Source: AP-15 sp963833745 (lineage in GTDB: Bacteria > Pseudomonadota > Alphaproteobacteria > ATCC43930 > CGMCC-115725). From it: a stretch of DNA of 64,000 nucleotides. The stretch lies in NCBI GenBank assembly GCA_963833745.1, contig CAWHZD010000004.1, positions 1,178,001 through 1,242,000 of the forward strand, given 5' to 3'. This document shows positions 8,197-17,590 of this stretch, piece by piece. Both the position numbers and the translations under genes were made by a program. The number at the start of each line of letters is the position of its first letter. The stretch's first letter is position 1. Under the pieces are notes generated by a model. The model was not told where the DNA came from. It searched no databases and was given only the letters and a program-made list of their open reading frames with translations.

Positions 8197-9094
8197 GGGC
8201 GTGTCGTCAATTATTACAAGACCGCACGTAAAACGAGTTGACGCTAAGGTATAGATCGTAAAGCGAGTCTACCCGAGTCTGAAATTATGTGATCAATGGA
8301 AGGTCGGCTTTGGCAAAAGGCTGACCCATGACGCGATATGGACTGTGCGACGACCAGTGGGAGCGGATCAAGGACTGGCTGCCGGGGCGGATCGGCCACG
8401 TTGGCGCGACCGCTCAAGACAATCGTCGATTCGTCGAAGCGGTGCTCTATCGCTACCGCGCCGGCATCCCGTGGCGCGATCTGCCGCCGCGCTTCGGCGA
8501 CTGGAAGAATACCCATCGCCGGTTCAGTCGGTGGGCCAAAACCGGGGTCTGGCAACAAATCTTCGAGCATCTCGCCGCCGATGCCGACAACGAGTATGCG
8601 ATGCTCGACAGCACCATCGTGCGGGCGCATCAGCACAGCGTCGGCGCTCTCAAAAAAAGATGACGATCAGGCCATCGGGCGTAGCCGCGGCGGACTGAGC
8701 ACCAAGATCCATGCGCTGGTCGACGCGCTCGGCAATCCGTTGGCCTTTCGGCTGACCGCGGGACAGACACACGATCTCGTCGGCGCCGACGCGCTGCTGC
8801 CGCAGATGGCGGCCGATCGGCTGATCGCCGACAAGGCCGACGATGCCGACGCGCGTGTCCTCGAACCCCTGGCCGGCGCCGGCAAAACCGCCGTCATCCC
8901 GCCGCGGCCAAACCGCCTCGCGCCGCGCGACTTCGACCGCGATCTCTACAAAGAGCGCCACCGGATCGAAAACTTCTTCTGCAAACTCAAGCAGTTCCGT
9001 GCGATCGCCACCCGCTACGACAAGACCGCACAAAATTTCCTCGCTGCCATCCACCTCGCCGCCGCTATCATTTGGCTCAATTGACGACACGCCC
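8197..9094 (+). mobile_element. IS5-family (IS427 group) insertion sequence
   Basis: 898 bp bounded by inverted repeats GGGCGTGTCGTCAATT (left) and AATTGACGACACGCCC (right). The flanking TA at 8195-8196 and 9095-9096 fits a 2-bp duplication of this group. It carries one transposase in two overlapping frames. Only 5 bp separate it from the next element at 9100, so the two sit almost back to back. Confidence 0.88.
8328..9084 (+). CDS. IS5-family transposase in two frames (orfA/orfB)
   Basis: The first frame (8328-8663) encodes the helix-turn-helix part and the first DDE Asp region (WRDLPPRFGDW, MLDSTIVRAHQHS). It stops just after a run of seven A at ~8651. The second frame continues DDDQAIGRSRGGLSTKIHA, includes NFFCKLKQFRAIATRYDKT and ends at 9084. 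Elements of this group make the full transposase by frameshifting or slippage on such an A-run. Here the second frame is reached by skipping one base or by an A6 transcript. It may be functional by slippage or dead by a 1-bp insertion. Confidence 0.8.
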
Positions 9095-9286
9095 TAGACT
9101 AGTGCCCGTCCATAAACGCATGATTTTCAGCGGTGTAGCAAGGCGGAGGGTGTGGCGGGTTCGGGCAGGGTCGGCGCGTTTTCGCGTATCCGTGGAGACA
9201 GCAGGCGACGGACTCGCGCTGCGAGTAGGGCCGGTCAAGCCGATTATGCCGGCTCCCGGCAGCCGGTGCGGGCTGTTGTGTTGGAG

Positions 9287-10653
9287 CTATGCCGGTTTGA
9301 GGCGGGCGAACAGCACCAAGTTGTGGGCGACCACCGCGGACCAGATGTAGGTCTTGAAGTGATCGAGCCCGCGCCAGGTGCAGCGTGCTCCCCCATAGGC
9401 GCGTTTGAAGCAGGAGATGCCGGACTCGATCCCGGCGCGGAAGTTGCGCAGTCGGCGATACACCCAAGGGCTCTTGACCATATCGGCAACGGCGATGCCG
9501 CACTTCTTGTGGAAGGCGACATCCTGCACGCCGCGCGCTTTCGCTTGGTTGAGATTGTCGCGGCTGGCATAGCCGCCATCGGCGGCGGTCTGCCGCGGCG
9601 GCGCACCGCGGCGGTCTGCCGCGGCGGCGCACCGCGGCGGGCGATCTGGCGATCGAGCATGGGCAGGAAACGTTCGGCGTCGGCGGGATTGCCAGCCTCG
9701 ACGACGACATCGAGGATCAGGCCGCTCTTACCGGTGGTGAGGTTGAGCTTGTGTCCGTACTGCACGCCACGGCTACCTTTGACGATGATGTCGGCGTGCG
9801 GCTCGAACAGACTGACCAGCTTCTCGCCGGCTGGGACCGCCTCACCCTTGAGGACCCGGCGCTCGCTCTGGGTGATGATGCGCGCGATCAGCGGCAGGTA
9901 ATGATCGACCTGGGCGCGCCACCGCTCGGCCGCTGTCCCGGCGATCTCGGCCAGCCCTTTGGTGACCGCTTGTAACTCGTTCTCCGTGGCACGGGCGGCA
10001 GCGATCAGCTCGCGATAGAGTTGGCGCTTCCTGGCTTGGCCGCGACTGTAGTCGATCGCGCGCGACCGCTTCTTGGCCAGACGCCGGCGATCGCGCCACC
10101 GCATCGCCGGCGCTTGCGGCAGCCGTTCGGCCCGGCGCAGCAGCCGCGTCATGACCCGCAGCGCATCCCATAACAGCGTACTGTCGCTCGGCGGGTGCAT
10201 CAGCGCCGCGCTCACCGTGCTGTCGATGCACACCGTGGCGCCGCTTTCCAGCTTGGCCTGTTGGGCGCTGACCAGCAATACCTGGTTGATCGCCTCCCAA
10301 GTCAGCGCGCCAATCGCGCTGACCGTCTGGTGCAGCACCGATTTCTTTGGCGACCACTTCAGCGGCAAGCGGGCAAAGGCACGAAACGACGCCGAATCTT
10401 CGAGATGAAAGGCCAGCTCCTCATAACTCAGCTGCCGCTGTTGCTTGAGCAGCGCACAGCGCAGAACCGTCTCCGCCGGCAACCCTTGCCGTCCGGTCTC
10501 ACGCACCCCCTAGCGGCGCAGATCGCCCGCCACCAGGCTCACCAGCGGGCGCTGCCCATCCAGCCATTGCGAGATCGCTTTCAACTCGCAGCCGATCTCG
10601 TGCCGCGCAAAAACCTCGAATATAGTGGCCTGGACGGTGCGTTCCTGTCGCAT
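9287..10653 (-). pseudogene. ISNCY-like transposase with a nonsense codon and a frameshift
   Basis: The frame starts near 10653 (MRQERTVQATIFEVFARHE). It meets an in-frame TAG at 10510-10512 and resumes as GVRETGRQGLPAETVL, LSYEELAFHLEDSASFRAF and CIDSTVSAALM, up to a 26-bp tandem duplication at 9582-9633. The duplication shifts the frame. The true C-terminus continues in another frame (KKCGIAVADMVKSPWVYRRL, then GIESGISCFKRAYGG) to 9287. The enzyme is therefore doubly inactivated, although the IS ends are perfect and could still be mobilised by an intact copy elsewhere. Confidence 0.82.
9582..9633. repeat. 26-bp perfect tandem duplication
   Basis: Two identical 26-bp units (9582-9607 and 9608-9633), each starting GCGGCGGTCTGCC and ending GGCGCACC. 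26 is not a multiple of three, so the duplication shifts the ISNCY transposase frame. GC-rich slippage is the likely cause. Confidence 0.92.
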
Positions 10654-10989
10654 TGTCGGCTCCGGCGGTGCGGGTCGTGCTTGGGATGCAGTGGCATGCA
10701 CCCGCAGCCTACCCGAAACCGCCGGGCCTTACCCTTACAAAGTCGTGATTGTCCACGCGATTACAGAAACTTAGCGTTTATGGACGGGCACTAACTAGCT
10801 TCAGACACGGCGTATCACTCCTTTGCTGGAGAAGTGGAGGCTCGAGAACCCCCTCGATACGCCGCCTTCATCTCATCAGCCCGTCACCAACTTCCGCACA
10901 TAGCTCCGGCGCCCGACACGGAATCCGTTATATCCCTGTTAATAAATTAGCTTACGCGATGCCTAACGTTTTTCACAGCGGACCGTCAG

Positions 10990-12048
10990 ATAATTTCGAT
11001 CCCGCTTACCATCGTGCCTCAGCCAATTTGAGGAGGCGGTATGGCATTGGTGGGGTGGTGATTGCCGCGATGGCGAGGCGCTCGTGGATGGTTTTTAAAA
11101 CAAAGCGGCGGTTGAAGCGCCAGGCGAAGGCGGCGAGGTAACGTGGCAGATGTTTGGCGCCGACCACGCGATGGGTGGCCAAGAGGCTGTTTTTGACATT
11201 GGCCAGCACCGTGTTCGCCCAGCGGAAGGCAGGGTGGCGCGCCGACCTGCGACCGGAGCCGGTGACGTGCCGTTGATGGACGATGCCCGGCTGTTCGGCG
11301 ATGCAGCGAAACCACTGGCCGCCGTCGCTGACAACGGTGGTTCCGGCCTCGACAGCGGAGCACAAACGCTTGGTTTCACCGGCTCGGAAGCCACGCACCA
11401 CCTGCAAGCGAGCGTGTAGCGGCCGACCGTCATCGGAGGTCTCGATCGCGACAATAAAAGGGGTGTGGCCGCGCCGGCCGCGCCCAGACCCTTCGCCGGT
11501 GCGCTCGCCGCCGATGTAAGCGTCGTCGATCTCGATCCGCGGGCCGGCGGCGCCGAGCTTGTAACGACGGTCGCGCTCGAGCATGGCCTGCATCAGCTTG
11601 TGCTGAAGCCGCCAGGCAGCGTTGGTCGAGATCCCCAGCCGCCGGCCCAACTCGATGTTGGATATTCCCTTCTTGCCCTGGCCAAGCAGATGCATGGCGC
11701 GGAACCACAGCCGCATCGGCAGCTTGGTGCCCTGCAAAACGGTGCCGGCGATCAGCGATGTCTGGTACCGGCATCGCCGGCACTGAAGCAGTTGACGGCC
11801 CTGGATCTCGGAATACTTTGTCGATGCGCACCGCGGACACTTGAAGCCCTCCGGCCAGCGCCAGACGAACCACGCCTTGCGGCATGCCTCTTCGTCCGGA
11901 TAGCGCTGCTCGAACGCATCGTCCGAGAGGCCCTTCTGGTGCTGCACGCGGTTACGAGGCATTACTTCACCCTGAAAATCGTCGTGTTTTCAGGATGATA
12001 TTAGCCTATTACTTGCTGAGTGTCGATGGTAAGCGGGATTTCGATTAT
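10990..12048 (-). mobile_element. IS1595-family insertion sequence
   Basis: About 1059 bp. The ends carry imperfect ~25-bp inverted repeats; both arms share ATAAT and then ATCCCGCTTACCATCG. The single transposase is intact. A target duplication was not recognised. Confidence 0.75.
11006..11962 (-). CDS. IS1595-family transposase
   Basis: 318 residues. An N-terminal zinc-ribbon (CPRC at ~41-44 and CRRC at ~61-64) is followed by a DDE-type catalytic domain with IEIDDAYIGGERTGEGSGRG, TTVVSDGGQWF and the late block WANTVLANVKNSLLATHRVV, where Asn/Glu-like residues close the site in this family. It spans almost the whole IS. The frame is uninterrupted, so it could be active. Confidence 0.88.
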   Translation of the reverse strand: MPRNRVQHQKGLSDDAFEQRYPDEEACRKAWFVWRWPEGFKCPRCASTKYSEIQGRQLLQCRRCRYQTSLIAGTVLQGTKLPMRLWFRAMHLLGQGKKGISNIELGRRLGISTNAAWRLQHKLMQAMLERDRRYKLGAAGPRIEIDDAYIGGERTGEGSGRGRRGHTPFIVAIETSDDGRPLHARLQVVRGFRAGETKRLCSAVEAGTTVVSDGGQWFRCIAEQPGIVHQRHVTGSGRRSARHPAFRWANTVLANVKNSLLATHRVVGAKHLPRYLAAFAWRFNRRFVLKTIHERLAIAAITTPPMPYRLLKLAEARW

Positions 12049-12085
12049 TATTGCGATGAATGCCCGAGGTAGTACGTCCACAAAT

Positions 12086-12481
12086 TTAGCTTCTTGACTC
12101 ATCAGCCACACTGATCTCGTCGTTTGGCCGCACCAGCAATCGTAGTGCTTGCTCAATAATGTCGAGCTCTGCCGGAGCGAAAGCGCGCGGGTCAAAGCGC
12201 GGTTTATTCTGCTTATCTTCCGCAGGGTCGAAGTCGATCGGCTTGACGCCGGCGCGGTCAAGAACAGCTATGGCGCAGACTGAAGCGACTCGGTCATCTT
12301 CGGAGTTCTGCGCCAGATCGACTAACCGGCGCATCATCTCGGGCGATGCTTGACGGGCGATAGCGCGCGCTTCGTGGTAGAGCTTCGCTGAGGGCGTGCG
12401 GCCGCTTTGACCTTTCGGCCAGCGGAACGCCTTGTTCCGCGCCTGCATGATTGCGAGATGCTGTTGGCTGTCGCCGCTCAT
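12086..12481 (-). CDS. Hypothetical protein with KGQSG motif
   Basis: 131 residues, Arg/Ala-rich. The N-terminal FRWPKGQSGRTPSAKLYHEA is like the start of small DUF5681-type proteins linked to phage and mobile DNA in alphaproteobacteria. The middle (MRRLVDLAQNSEDDRVASVC) is helical, of HEAT-like character. No catalytic motif is visible. It stands alone between an IS1595 element and gene remnants. Function unknown. Confidence 0.5.
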   Translation of the reverse strand: MSGDSQQHLAIMQARNKAFRWPKGQSGRTPSAKLYHEARAIARQASPEMMRRLVDLAQNSEDDRVASVCAIAVLDRAGVKPIDFDPAEDKQNKPRFDPRAFAPAELDIIEQALRLLVRPNDEISVADESRS

Positions 12482-12568
12482 GCAACCTATTATAGCACGT
12501 CTCGAACCTTATTCTAGCTCTCGCGCGCGCGCGTAGCTAATCCGCGACGGCCCTGGAGTTGCGTCGGG

Positions 12569-12673
12569 CAAATCAAGGACAAATACGACCCCAACGGGCT
12601 GTTTTTCGTGCATCACGGGGTCGGCAGCGAGGATTGGAGCGCCGACGGGTTTGAGAAGTTGTCGGCCAAGTAG
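12569..12673 (+). pseudogene. C-terminal remnant of a BBE-type FAD oxidoreductase
   Basis: One open frame of about 34 codons reads QIKDKYDPNGLFFVHHGVGS and ends SADGFEKLSAK with TAG at 12671-12673. The KxKYDPxGLFxxHHGVGSE(D/E)W pattern is the berberine-bridge-like C-terminus of FAD-linked oxidases. No upstream part is present, so it is a truncated relic. Confidence 0.65.
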
Positions 12674-12720
12674 CTTGTCGCCGATAATGTCTGGCGGCGG
12701 AGAGTGTCCTTGAGCGACGG

Positions 12721-13170
12721 CTATCGGTCACTCGCGGGAGAACCGACAGCGGCTCGACCGGGTCGCGGCCGGGGAACAGCCAGTCTCCCGGCAGCAGCAG
12801 GCCGCGCCGCCGCCCCTCGCGCCACCAGGCGCGTAGCAATTCGAGCAGCTGCGGCGAACAGCATCGCGTGGCGGTCCTTGCCCCCCTTGCCGCGCTCGAC
12901 GCGCAGCAGCATGCGCTCGGAATCGATGTCGCCGACCTTGAGCGCGACAACTTCCGAGACACGCAGCCCGGCGCCGTAGGCGGTGGCGAATGCCGCCTTG
13001 TACTTCGGCGCCGATGCCGCCTTGTACTTCGGCGCCGATGCCGCTTGCAGCAGCAGCGTCACCTCCTCGACGCTGAGCACCACCGGGACGAGTCGCTGCT
13101 GCGGCACGACGGCGAGCCGGTGCGCCAAATCCGGCCGGTCGCTACGACACATTTTTGCCCCGGCCGGCCT
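12721..13170 (-). pseudogene. Truncated tyrosine recombinase (IS91-associated type)
   Basis: The frame VVLSVEEVTLLLQAA ... ATAYGAGLRVSEVVALKVGD contains the catalytic Arg region of tyrosine recombinases. After GKGGKDRHAML the family sequence (CSPQLLELLRAWWREGRR, then DWLFPGRDP) continues in another frame, so there is a frameshift near 12868. The C-terminal His-x-x-Arg and Tyr motifs are missing. An internal 24-bp tandem duplication repeats the residues ASAPKYKA. Confidence 0.72.
12991..13038. repeat. 24-bp perfect tandem duplication
   Basis: Units 12991-13014 and 13015-13038 are identical (TGCCGCCTTGTACTTCGGCG then CCGA). The duplication is in frame and adds eight residues to the recombinase remnant. 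Confidence 0.92.
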
Positions 13171-13203
13171 GCAATTTTTTCCAGAACAAGTCGTTATTTC
13201 CAA

Positions 13204-13541
13204 ACAAGGTCGCTATAAGTGATCTGCGACAAAACTGACGGTATGTGTGAGGTTAAATGAATATCAACCTCAAGTCGGCTGACAGCAAGACCGGTCGGAA
13301 AAGATCATCTCAAGCCGGTTGACCGCTTAACAATGACAGTATCCTGCACAGGAGCGGCCGTTATCATTGTTACAACTGGCTGGGACGCAGGCACTGATTT
13401 GATAGATAGCCGCTTAAACCATCTTCGTTGGGTGCTACTCTTTTCGAACTACCTGCAGTAGCAGATGGGCCACCCCGGTCCCGACAACCGGCTTTGCCTT
13501 GGCGCTGCGGGGCTTCCGCAGACTCGTACGGAGACCAAACC
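13204..13541. promoter_or_regulatory. Intergenic region with a 9-bp inverted repeat
   Basis: 338 bases upstream of the HpnM-like gene. It contains TAACAATGA at 13328-13336 and its complement TCATTGTTA at 13364-13372, 27 bp apart. The symmetry and position fit an operator or a weak hairpin. No gene was seen in the interval. Confidence 0.35.
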
Positions 13542-14189
13542 ATGAGCAACCTGACCCCATCCCTTACTTGGAGAGGCCGGATCGCGAGTCTCTGCCTCGC
13601 GCTGCTGCTCGCGGTCGGGATAGCGGCGAGGGCCGTCGCGCTTCCGAATCCGCAAGACAGTGTGCGCAGCTTCTACGACACGTTGCTGACCACAATGAAG
13701 GCTGGCGCGACGCTCGGAGAAAGCGGACGGTATGCGCGGCTTGCGCCCGTGATTGACAGGCTATTCGACGTACCCGCGATGGCCCGGCTCGCCGTTGGTC
13801 TATCCTGGGAGACGCTGTCTCCGACCCAGCAGCAACAGGTAACGGAGGCCTTTGCGCACTACATCACCGCGACCTACGCTGACCGGTTCGACAACTATTC
13901 GGGTGAGAAGCTACAGGTCATCGGCGAGCAACCCTACGGCGCGCAAGTTATCGTCCAAACCAAGATCGTCAGGGCGAGCGACGATCCGGTCACTCTCAAT
14001 TATCGGATGCGCGCCAACGGGGGCTCGTGGCAAATAGCCGACGTCTACCTTGACGGCACGATCAGCCAACTCGCGACACAACGATCGGAGTTCCATTCGA
14101 TCCTTCAGCGCGAGGGCGTCAACGGTCTGATCACGGCATTGGATCGCAAGGTCAACTTATTGACCCGGAACGTGGCCAAAGCATCATGA
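13542..14189 (+). CDS. hpnM: MlaC/HpnM-type periplasmic lipid-transport protein
   Basis: 215 residues from the ATG at 13542, which follows GGAG at 13530-13533. The N-terminus is a signal peptide (basic start, hydrophobic ASLCLALLLAVGIAARAVA). The mature part has the MlaC/Ttg2 fold markers: VRSFYDTLLTTMKAG, LFDVPAMARLAVG, QVTEAFAHYITATYADRFDN and MRANGGSWQIADVYLDGTIS. Known relatives bind phospholipids in the periplasm (MlaC), or are encoded with hopanoid genes (HpnM). No hopanoid genes are in the window, so the symbol is tentative. It is followed 12 bp downstream by a small gene with a strong ribosome site. Confidence 0.8.
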   Translation: MSNLTPSLTWRGRIASLCLALLLAVGIAARAVALPNPQDSVRSFYDTLLTTMKAGATLGESGRYARLAPVIDRLFDVPAMARLAVGLSWETLSPTQQQQVTEAFAHYITATYADRFDNYSGEKLQVIGEQPYGAQVIVQTKIVRASDDPVTLNYRMRANGGSWQIADVYLDGTISQLATQRSEFHSILQREGVNGLITALDRKVNLLTRNVAKAS

Positions 14190-14201
14190 GCAGGAGGAAA
14201 C

Positions 14202-14405
14202 ATGATCCCACCCCGCGCGGCTGACGATTTTGCAGTAATTCGAGCGCGCTTGGAGGAACTGCGCCGCGAGCGCGCCCGAGCTGCGCCCGAAACGGCGGAC
14301 CGCTCCGAGAGCGGCCCGAGACCGTATTATCGTGCTCGGATCAGCGAGACGGAGCCTGAGGGTCGTCGCCTTCCACGCTCGGTTCACCAAAAGCTCTTCG
14401 GATAG
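14202..14405 (+). CDS. Small hypothetical protein downstream of HpnM
   Basis: 67 residues, Arg/Glu-rich and soluble (IRARLEELRRERARA near the N-terminus suggests a short helix). The start is well supported by AGGAGGAAAC directly before the ATG. With a 12-bp gap it is likely co-transcribed with the HpnM-like gene. No family was recognised. Confidence 0.55.
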   Translation: MIPPRAADDFAVIRARLEELRRERARAAPETADRSESGPRPYYRARISETEPEGRRLPRSVHQKLFG

Positions 14406-15240
14406 AGACCTCACTGCGAGCACAACGCTCGCACAGCACCCTAGCAATCCGCGCGCGCCACGGCTTCCGCCTGCGGAACCTGGAGATGTCCTCGCTGAAC
14501 AAGAGCGACCGGATGGCGGAACCCGCCGCCCATCTCGCCGAAAGGCCGGTTCATCGGCGTATCTTACCCGTTCAGGTGGGGGCTGGCGAACGTCTCTTCA
14601 CCGAAGCCACAACAGCCCTTCGCCGCTGGCACGGGACCGGCGCGCCACGACCGACGTTTATTGACCGACTTCCTGCCATGCAACCTGAGGGCAAGCGGGA
14701 TGGAGAGGGTGACGAAGGTGGCAACGGTTCCGCAAATTTTCGAAATCCTCGTACCGATTGGCGACTCTTGTCGACTTGCCGTAGATCTTCGATCCGGAGT
14801 GCGGGATCACGGCAGCTTCACTTGGCGAGGTCTCCCGCCGCCATTATCGTCATGGCGAAACACCTGAAGGGTCGCCGGCTTCGGCCGTAGACTGCGGCCG
14901 TGAGCGCGCCGCGATCAGATCTCGTCGAATCGCCTACTGGTAGTTCCTTGCGCCACGGTCAGTGGGACACTTATTCCAAAAACGTGCGAGAAACGCCGAG
15001 ACACAAAGCGTCCCACCTCCTTCGTAGTGCATTGATTTGTATCAGAAGTGGGGGCTCCCTTGGGGACGCCAATTAAATCAATACTCTATGGACCTAGAGC
15101 GGCCAGCGTCTCACAAATTTCTCACAAAGATGTGGCTGAACGGCCGTGGACGACGGCGGACCTATAGGCGGCATTCGGCAGCGAATTTGTGATCCCATCG
15201 ACGCTCAGCGGACCCACCTTTCCACAGGCGCAATTCGGCC
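14406..15240. other. Non-coding or decayed interval
   Basis: 835 bases with no convincing gene. A short stretch around 14575-14640 (VGAGERLFTEATTALRRWH in the + strand) resembles a DUF1990-like N-terminus but has no continuation. GTGGGACACT at ~14960 and AGCGTCCCAC at ~15007 form a weak inverted pair. Nothing here is supported as functional. Confidence 0.4.
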
Positions 15241-15248
15241 CGGAGGAC

Positions 15249-16683
15249 GGTGCCGTCCGGGATGTGGTTGGAATTGAAGGTGGCGTAGTCTCCGGGTGCT
15301 GAAACCCAAACGATCCCAGCGTTGAGCGCCGGTGGAGACCACGCCATGACCAACAATATCACAAAGTCGCCGCTTCACGGTTCGGAAGCCGAGACGGCGG
15401 TGCATCTTCTCGACGATTGGTTTGATCCGATCGAGACCGGTTTGCGCGACCGGGTGCGCGAGCTCATCCAAACGATGATCGAGAGCGAGCTTGAGGCGGT
15501 GCTCTCACGCTCACGGTACGCTCGCGGGCCCAAGGCGGATGCCGCGAATGCCGATGACGCGGGCAATGTCACTGGCCACCGGCACGGCCACCGATCGCGC
15601 TCACTGCTGGGGACCTTTGGCCGGGTGGAGATCGCGGTGCCGCGGGCCAGGCTCGACACCGCAGAGGGCAAGACCACGGAATGGAAGAGCAAGGCGCTGC
15701 GAGCTTACCAGCGGCGCACCAAGCAGGCCAATTCGCTGATCGCCGGTGCCTATCTTGGCGGTACCAACACACGTCGGGTGCGGCGGGCGCTGTCGGCCGT
15801 GTTCGGCGGCGCGGTCAGCAAGGACACGGTGAGCCGGGTGTGGCGCAAGGTGAAGGGTGATTGGGACGCCTGGAATGCCCGCGCGCTCGGCGAAGAACCG
15901 ATCGTCCGCCTGATCCTCGACGGCACTGTGGTGCGGGTCCGGCTCGACCGGAAGGCCACCTCAATCGTGCTCTTGGTCGTGCTCGGCGTGCGCGAGGACG
16001 GCCAAAAGGTGCTGTTGGCCATCAAAAACATGGCGGGCGAGACCAGCGAGGCTTGGCGCGCCGTCCTCGACGACCTCGTCAAGCGCGGGCTGCGCAAGCC
16101 AGAGTTTCTGATTGTCGACGGCGGGACGGGGTTGGAGCAGGCGTTGACCGCGCTCTGGAGCGATGTGCCGACCCAGCGCTGTACCGTCCATAAGCACCGC
16201 AACCTGCTCGCCCACGCGCCCCAGCGGCTGCACGACGAGGTCTCGGCCGACTACAACGACATGATCTACGCCGCCTCGGCTGCAGAGATCGAGGAGCGCC
16301 GGCGTGCCTTCCTCCGCAAATGGCGGCTCAAATGCAAGGCGGTAGCCGACAGCCTCGAGGAGGCCGGTGACCGGCTCTTTACTTTCATCCGACTGCCGCT
16401 CAGCCAATGGAAAAGCGCACGCACCACCAACGCAATCGAACGGCTCCATGAGGAGTTCAAGCGCCGGATCAAGACCCAGACGGTGCTGCCTTCGGCCGAG
16501 ACCGCAGCCATGTTGTTCTGGGCGTTGCTCGCCGCTGGTCAGATCGCAATGCGCAAAGTCGACGGGTGGCAGACCCTAAACCAGAACCTTGCTGACCGGC
16601 CGATTGACTTGGCTGCCTGACCCCGCATCCTCATCCCTACTGGAGACCGCGCCATCAATTCCAACACACATCGCGACAGCACC
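15249..16683 (+). mobile_element. IS256-family insertion sequence with 8-bp target duplication
   Basis: 1435 bp. The ends are imperfect inverted repeats beginning GGTGC(C/T)GTC and sharing TTGGAATTGA. The 8-bp CGGAGGAC is directly repeated at 15241-15248 and 16684-16691. It carries one intact transposase. The right flank is the 3' half of a tRNA-like sequence. Confidence 0.9.
15346..16620 (+). CDS. IS256-family transposase
   Basis: 424 residues from ATG 15346 (GGTGGAGA lies upstream). Transposase_mut family: N-terminal helix-turn-helix (VSKDTVSRVWRKVKGDW region), first Asp in RLILDGTVVRVRLDRKAT, second Asp in EFLIVDGGTGLEQAL, RCTVHKHRNLLAH, and the catalytic Glu in TTNAIERLHEEFKRRIKTQT. The frame is full and the flanking target duplication is intact, so the copy is probably recent. 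Confidence 0.93.
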   Translation: MTNNITKSPLHGSEAETAVHLLDDWFDPIETGLRDRVRELIQTMIESELEAVLSRSRYARGPKADAANADDAGNVTGHRHGHRSRSLLGTFGRVEIAVPRARLDTAEGKTTEWKSKALRAYQRRTKQANSLIAGAYLGGTNTRRVRRALSAVFGGAVSKDTVSRVWRKVKGDWDAWNARALGEEPIVRLILDGTVVRVRLDRKATSIVLLVVLGVREDGQKVLLAIKNMAGETSEAWRAVLDDLVKRGLRKPEFLIVDGGTGLEQALTALWSDVPTQRCTVHKHRNLLAHAPQRLHDEVSADYNDMIYAASAAEIEERRRAFLRKWRLKCKAVADSLEEAGDRLFTFIRLPLSQWKSARTTNAIERLHEEFKRRIKTQTVLPSAETAAMLFWALLAAGQIAMRKVDGWQTLNQNLADRPIDLAA

Positions 16684-16691
16684 CGGAGGAC

Positions 16692-16744
16692 AGTTGCTGA
16701 CTTTTAATCAGTAGGTCCCGGGGTTCGAATCCCGGCGGTCTCAC
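16692..16744 (+). pseudogene. 3' half of a tRNA (Lys-like, TTT loop), likely att-site relic
   Basis: The stretch has an anticodon arm CTGA-CTTTTAA-TCAG (anticodon TTT if it is Lys), a T-arm around GTTCGAATC between CCGGG and CCCGG, and a 3' end GGTCTCACCA. No 5' acceptor or D-arm is found upstream, either in the IS256 element or left of it. A lone tRNA 3' end is the usual footprint of integrase-mediated insertion, and a decayed integrase lies 390 bp downstream. Confidence 0.6.
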
Positions 16745-17133
16745 CAATAAAATCACAGGATTGACCGGATTATCAGCATCCGACGCTGCCGCCTAGGTAT
16801 TCCCAAGGTATCCCTGGGGACCCCCTGCTGGATCTTGACACCGATGAATGTCGAGAACGGCACTTCATCGGCTGCGCGAAGCGACATTGTGTCCGGCCGG
16901 ACCCTGCCACGCCCCCTGTCGGTTAGCCTGTTCTCCTTTTGCGTGTTGCCGACGCGATATTGCGGCCTTTCTCTCGACAAAGGTCTTTTCCACCCGAACT
17001 CGCGGCTTAGGGCCCGGATGGTGAACAGGCGTTTCGTCGGTGGTAACGGCCGATGGTGCGCGCGCGGAAACCCATTGCGCCCGGAGGATCGCAGCCCCGC
17101 TTCTCACAGGGCAGCGACATCCTCCACTTCAGT

Positions 17134-17590
17134 TCACAGCTCGATTTGCTCGGAAATGCTGAGCGCGTCATCGACCTCGATGCCGAAATAGCGTGCTTTC
17201 GAGCTTTGCGTGTCCAAGCAGCAGGTGAACCGCTCGCAGATTCCCCGTCTTCTTGTAGATCTGGGCTGCTTTCGTCCGCCGCATCGAGTGAGTGCCGTAG
17301 GCGGCGTTGTCCCAGTCCGGCGCTCGCGACCCAGGCATGGACGATCCGAGCATAGTGTCGCGTTGAAAGGTGCGGCCGTTCCCCGACGCGGCTCGGGAAG
17401 AGGTATTGCCGGTTACGCGCGGCGAGGCTCGAAAGCCAGTCATCAATCGATGCTCGGGTCTGCTCGGTGAGCTCGGATTGGACTGGCCCGGCCTGTCTTC
17501 TTCTGAATGACGGTGGCACGGTCTCGAATCCGGCCGCCGGCGCAGACATCATTGACTTGCAGCTGCACAAGGTCGCAGCCCCTCAACCTG
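17134..17590 (-). pseudogene. Decayed tyrosine integrase
   Basis: The reading frame is spread over three frames. RGCDLVQLQVNDV leads to TGR; then SELTEQTRASIDDWLSSLAA and QYLFPSRVGERPHLSTRHYA; then THSMRRTKAAQIYKKTGNLR and LLLGHAKLEST (His-x-x-Arg and Gly-His motifs). It ends RYFGIEVDDALSISEQIEL with the catalytic Tyr and stop at 17134-17136. At least two frameshifts make it non-functional. With the tRNA 3' half at 16692 it marks an old integrative-element boundary. Confidence 0.78.

Larger units (their letters stand above)
9100..10793 (-). mobile_element. ISNCY-like insertion sequence
   Basis: 1694 bp with perfect 20-bp terminal inverted repeats TAGTGCCCGTCCATAAACGC. The transposase is on the minus strand and is broken. 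No clear target duplication can be read because the left flank is only 5 bp long before the IS5 element. The same terminal sequence is not seen elsewhere in the window. Confidence 0.82.

Noticed and set aside
14575..14640. DUF1990-like coding fragment
   Set aside because: Only about 20 residues resemble the family and there is no continuation in any frame.
15250..16620. Long open frames antisense to IS256 and IS21 transposases
   Set aside because: High GC content opens antisense frames. They lack ribosome sites and family motifs, and their codon patterns mirror the real genes.
16641..16744. Complete tRNA gene
   Set aside because: GGAGACC at 16641 could pair with GGTCTC, but no D-arm exists between, and the segment up to 16683 is the IS256 terminus. 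Only the 3' half is real.
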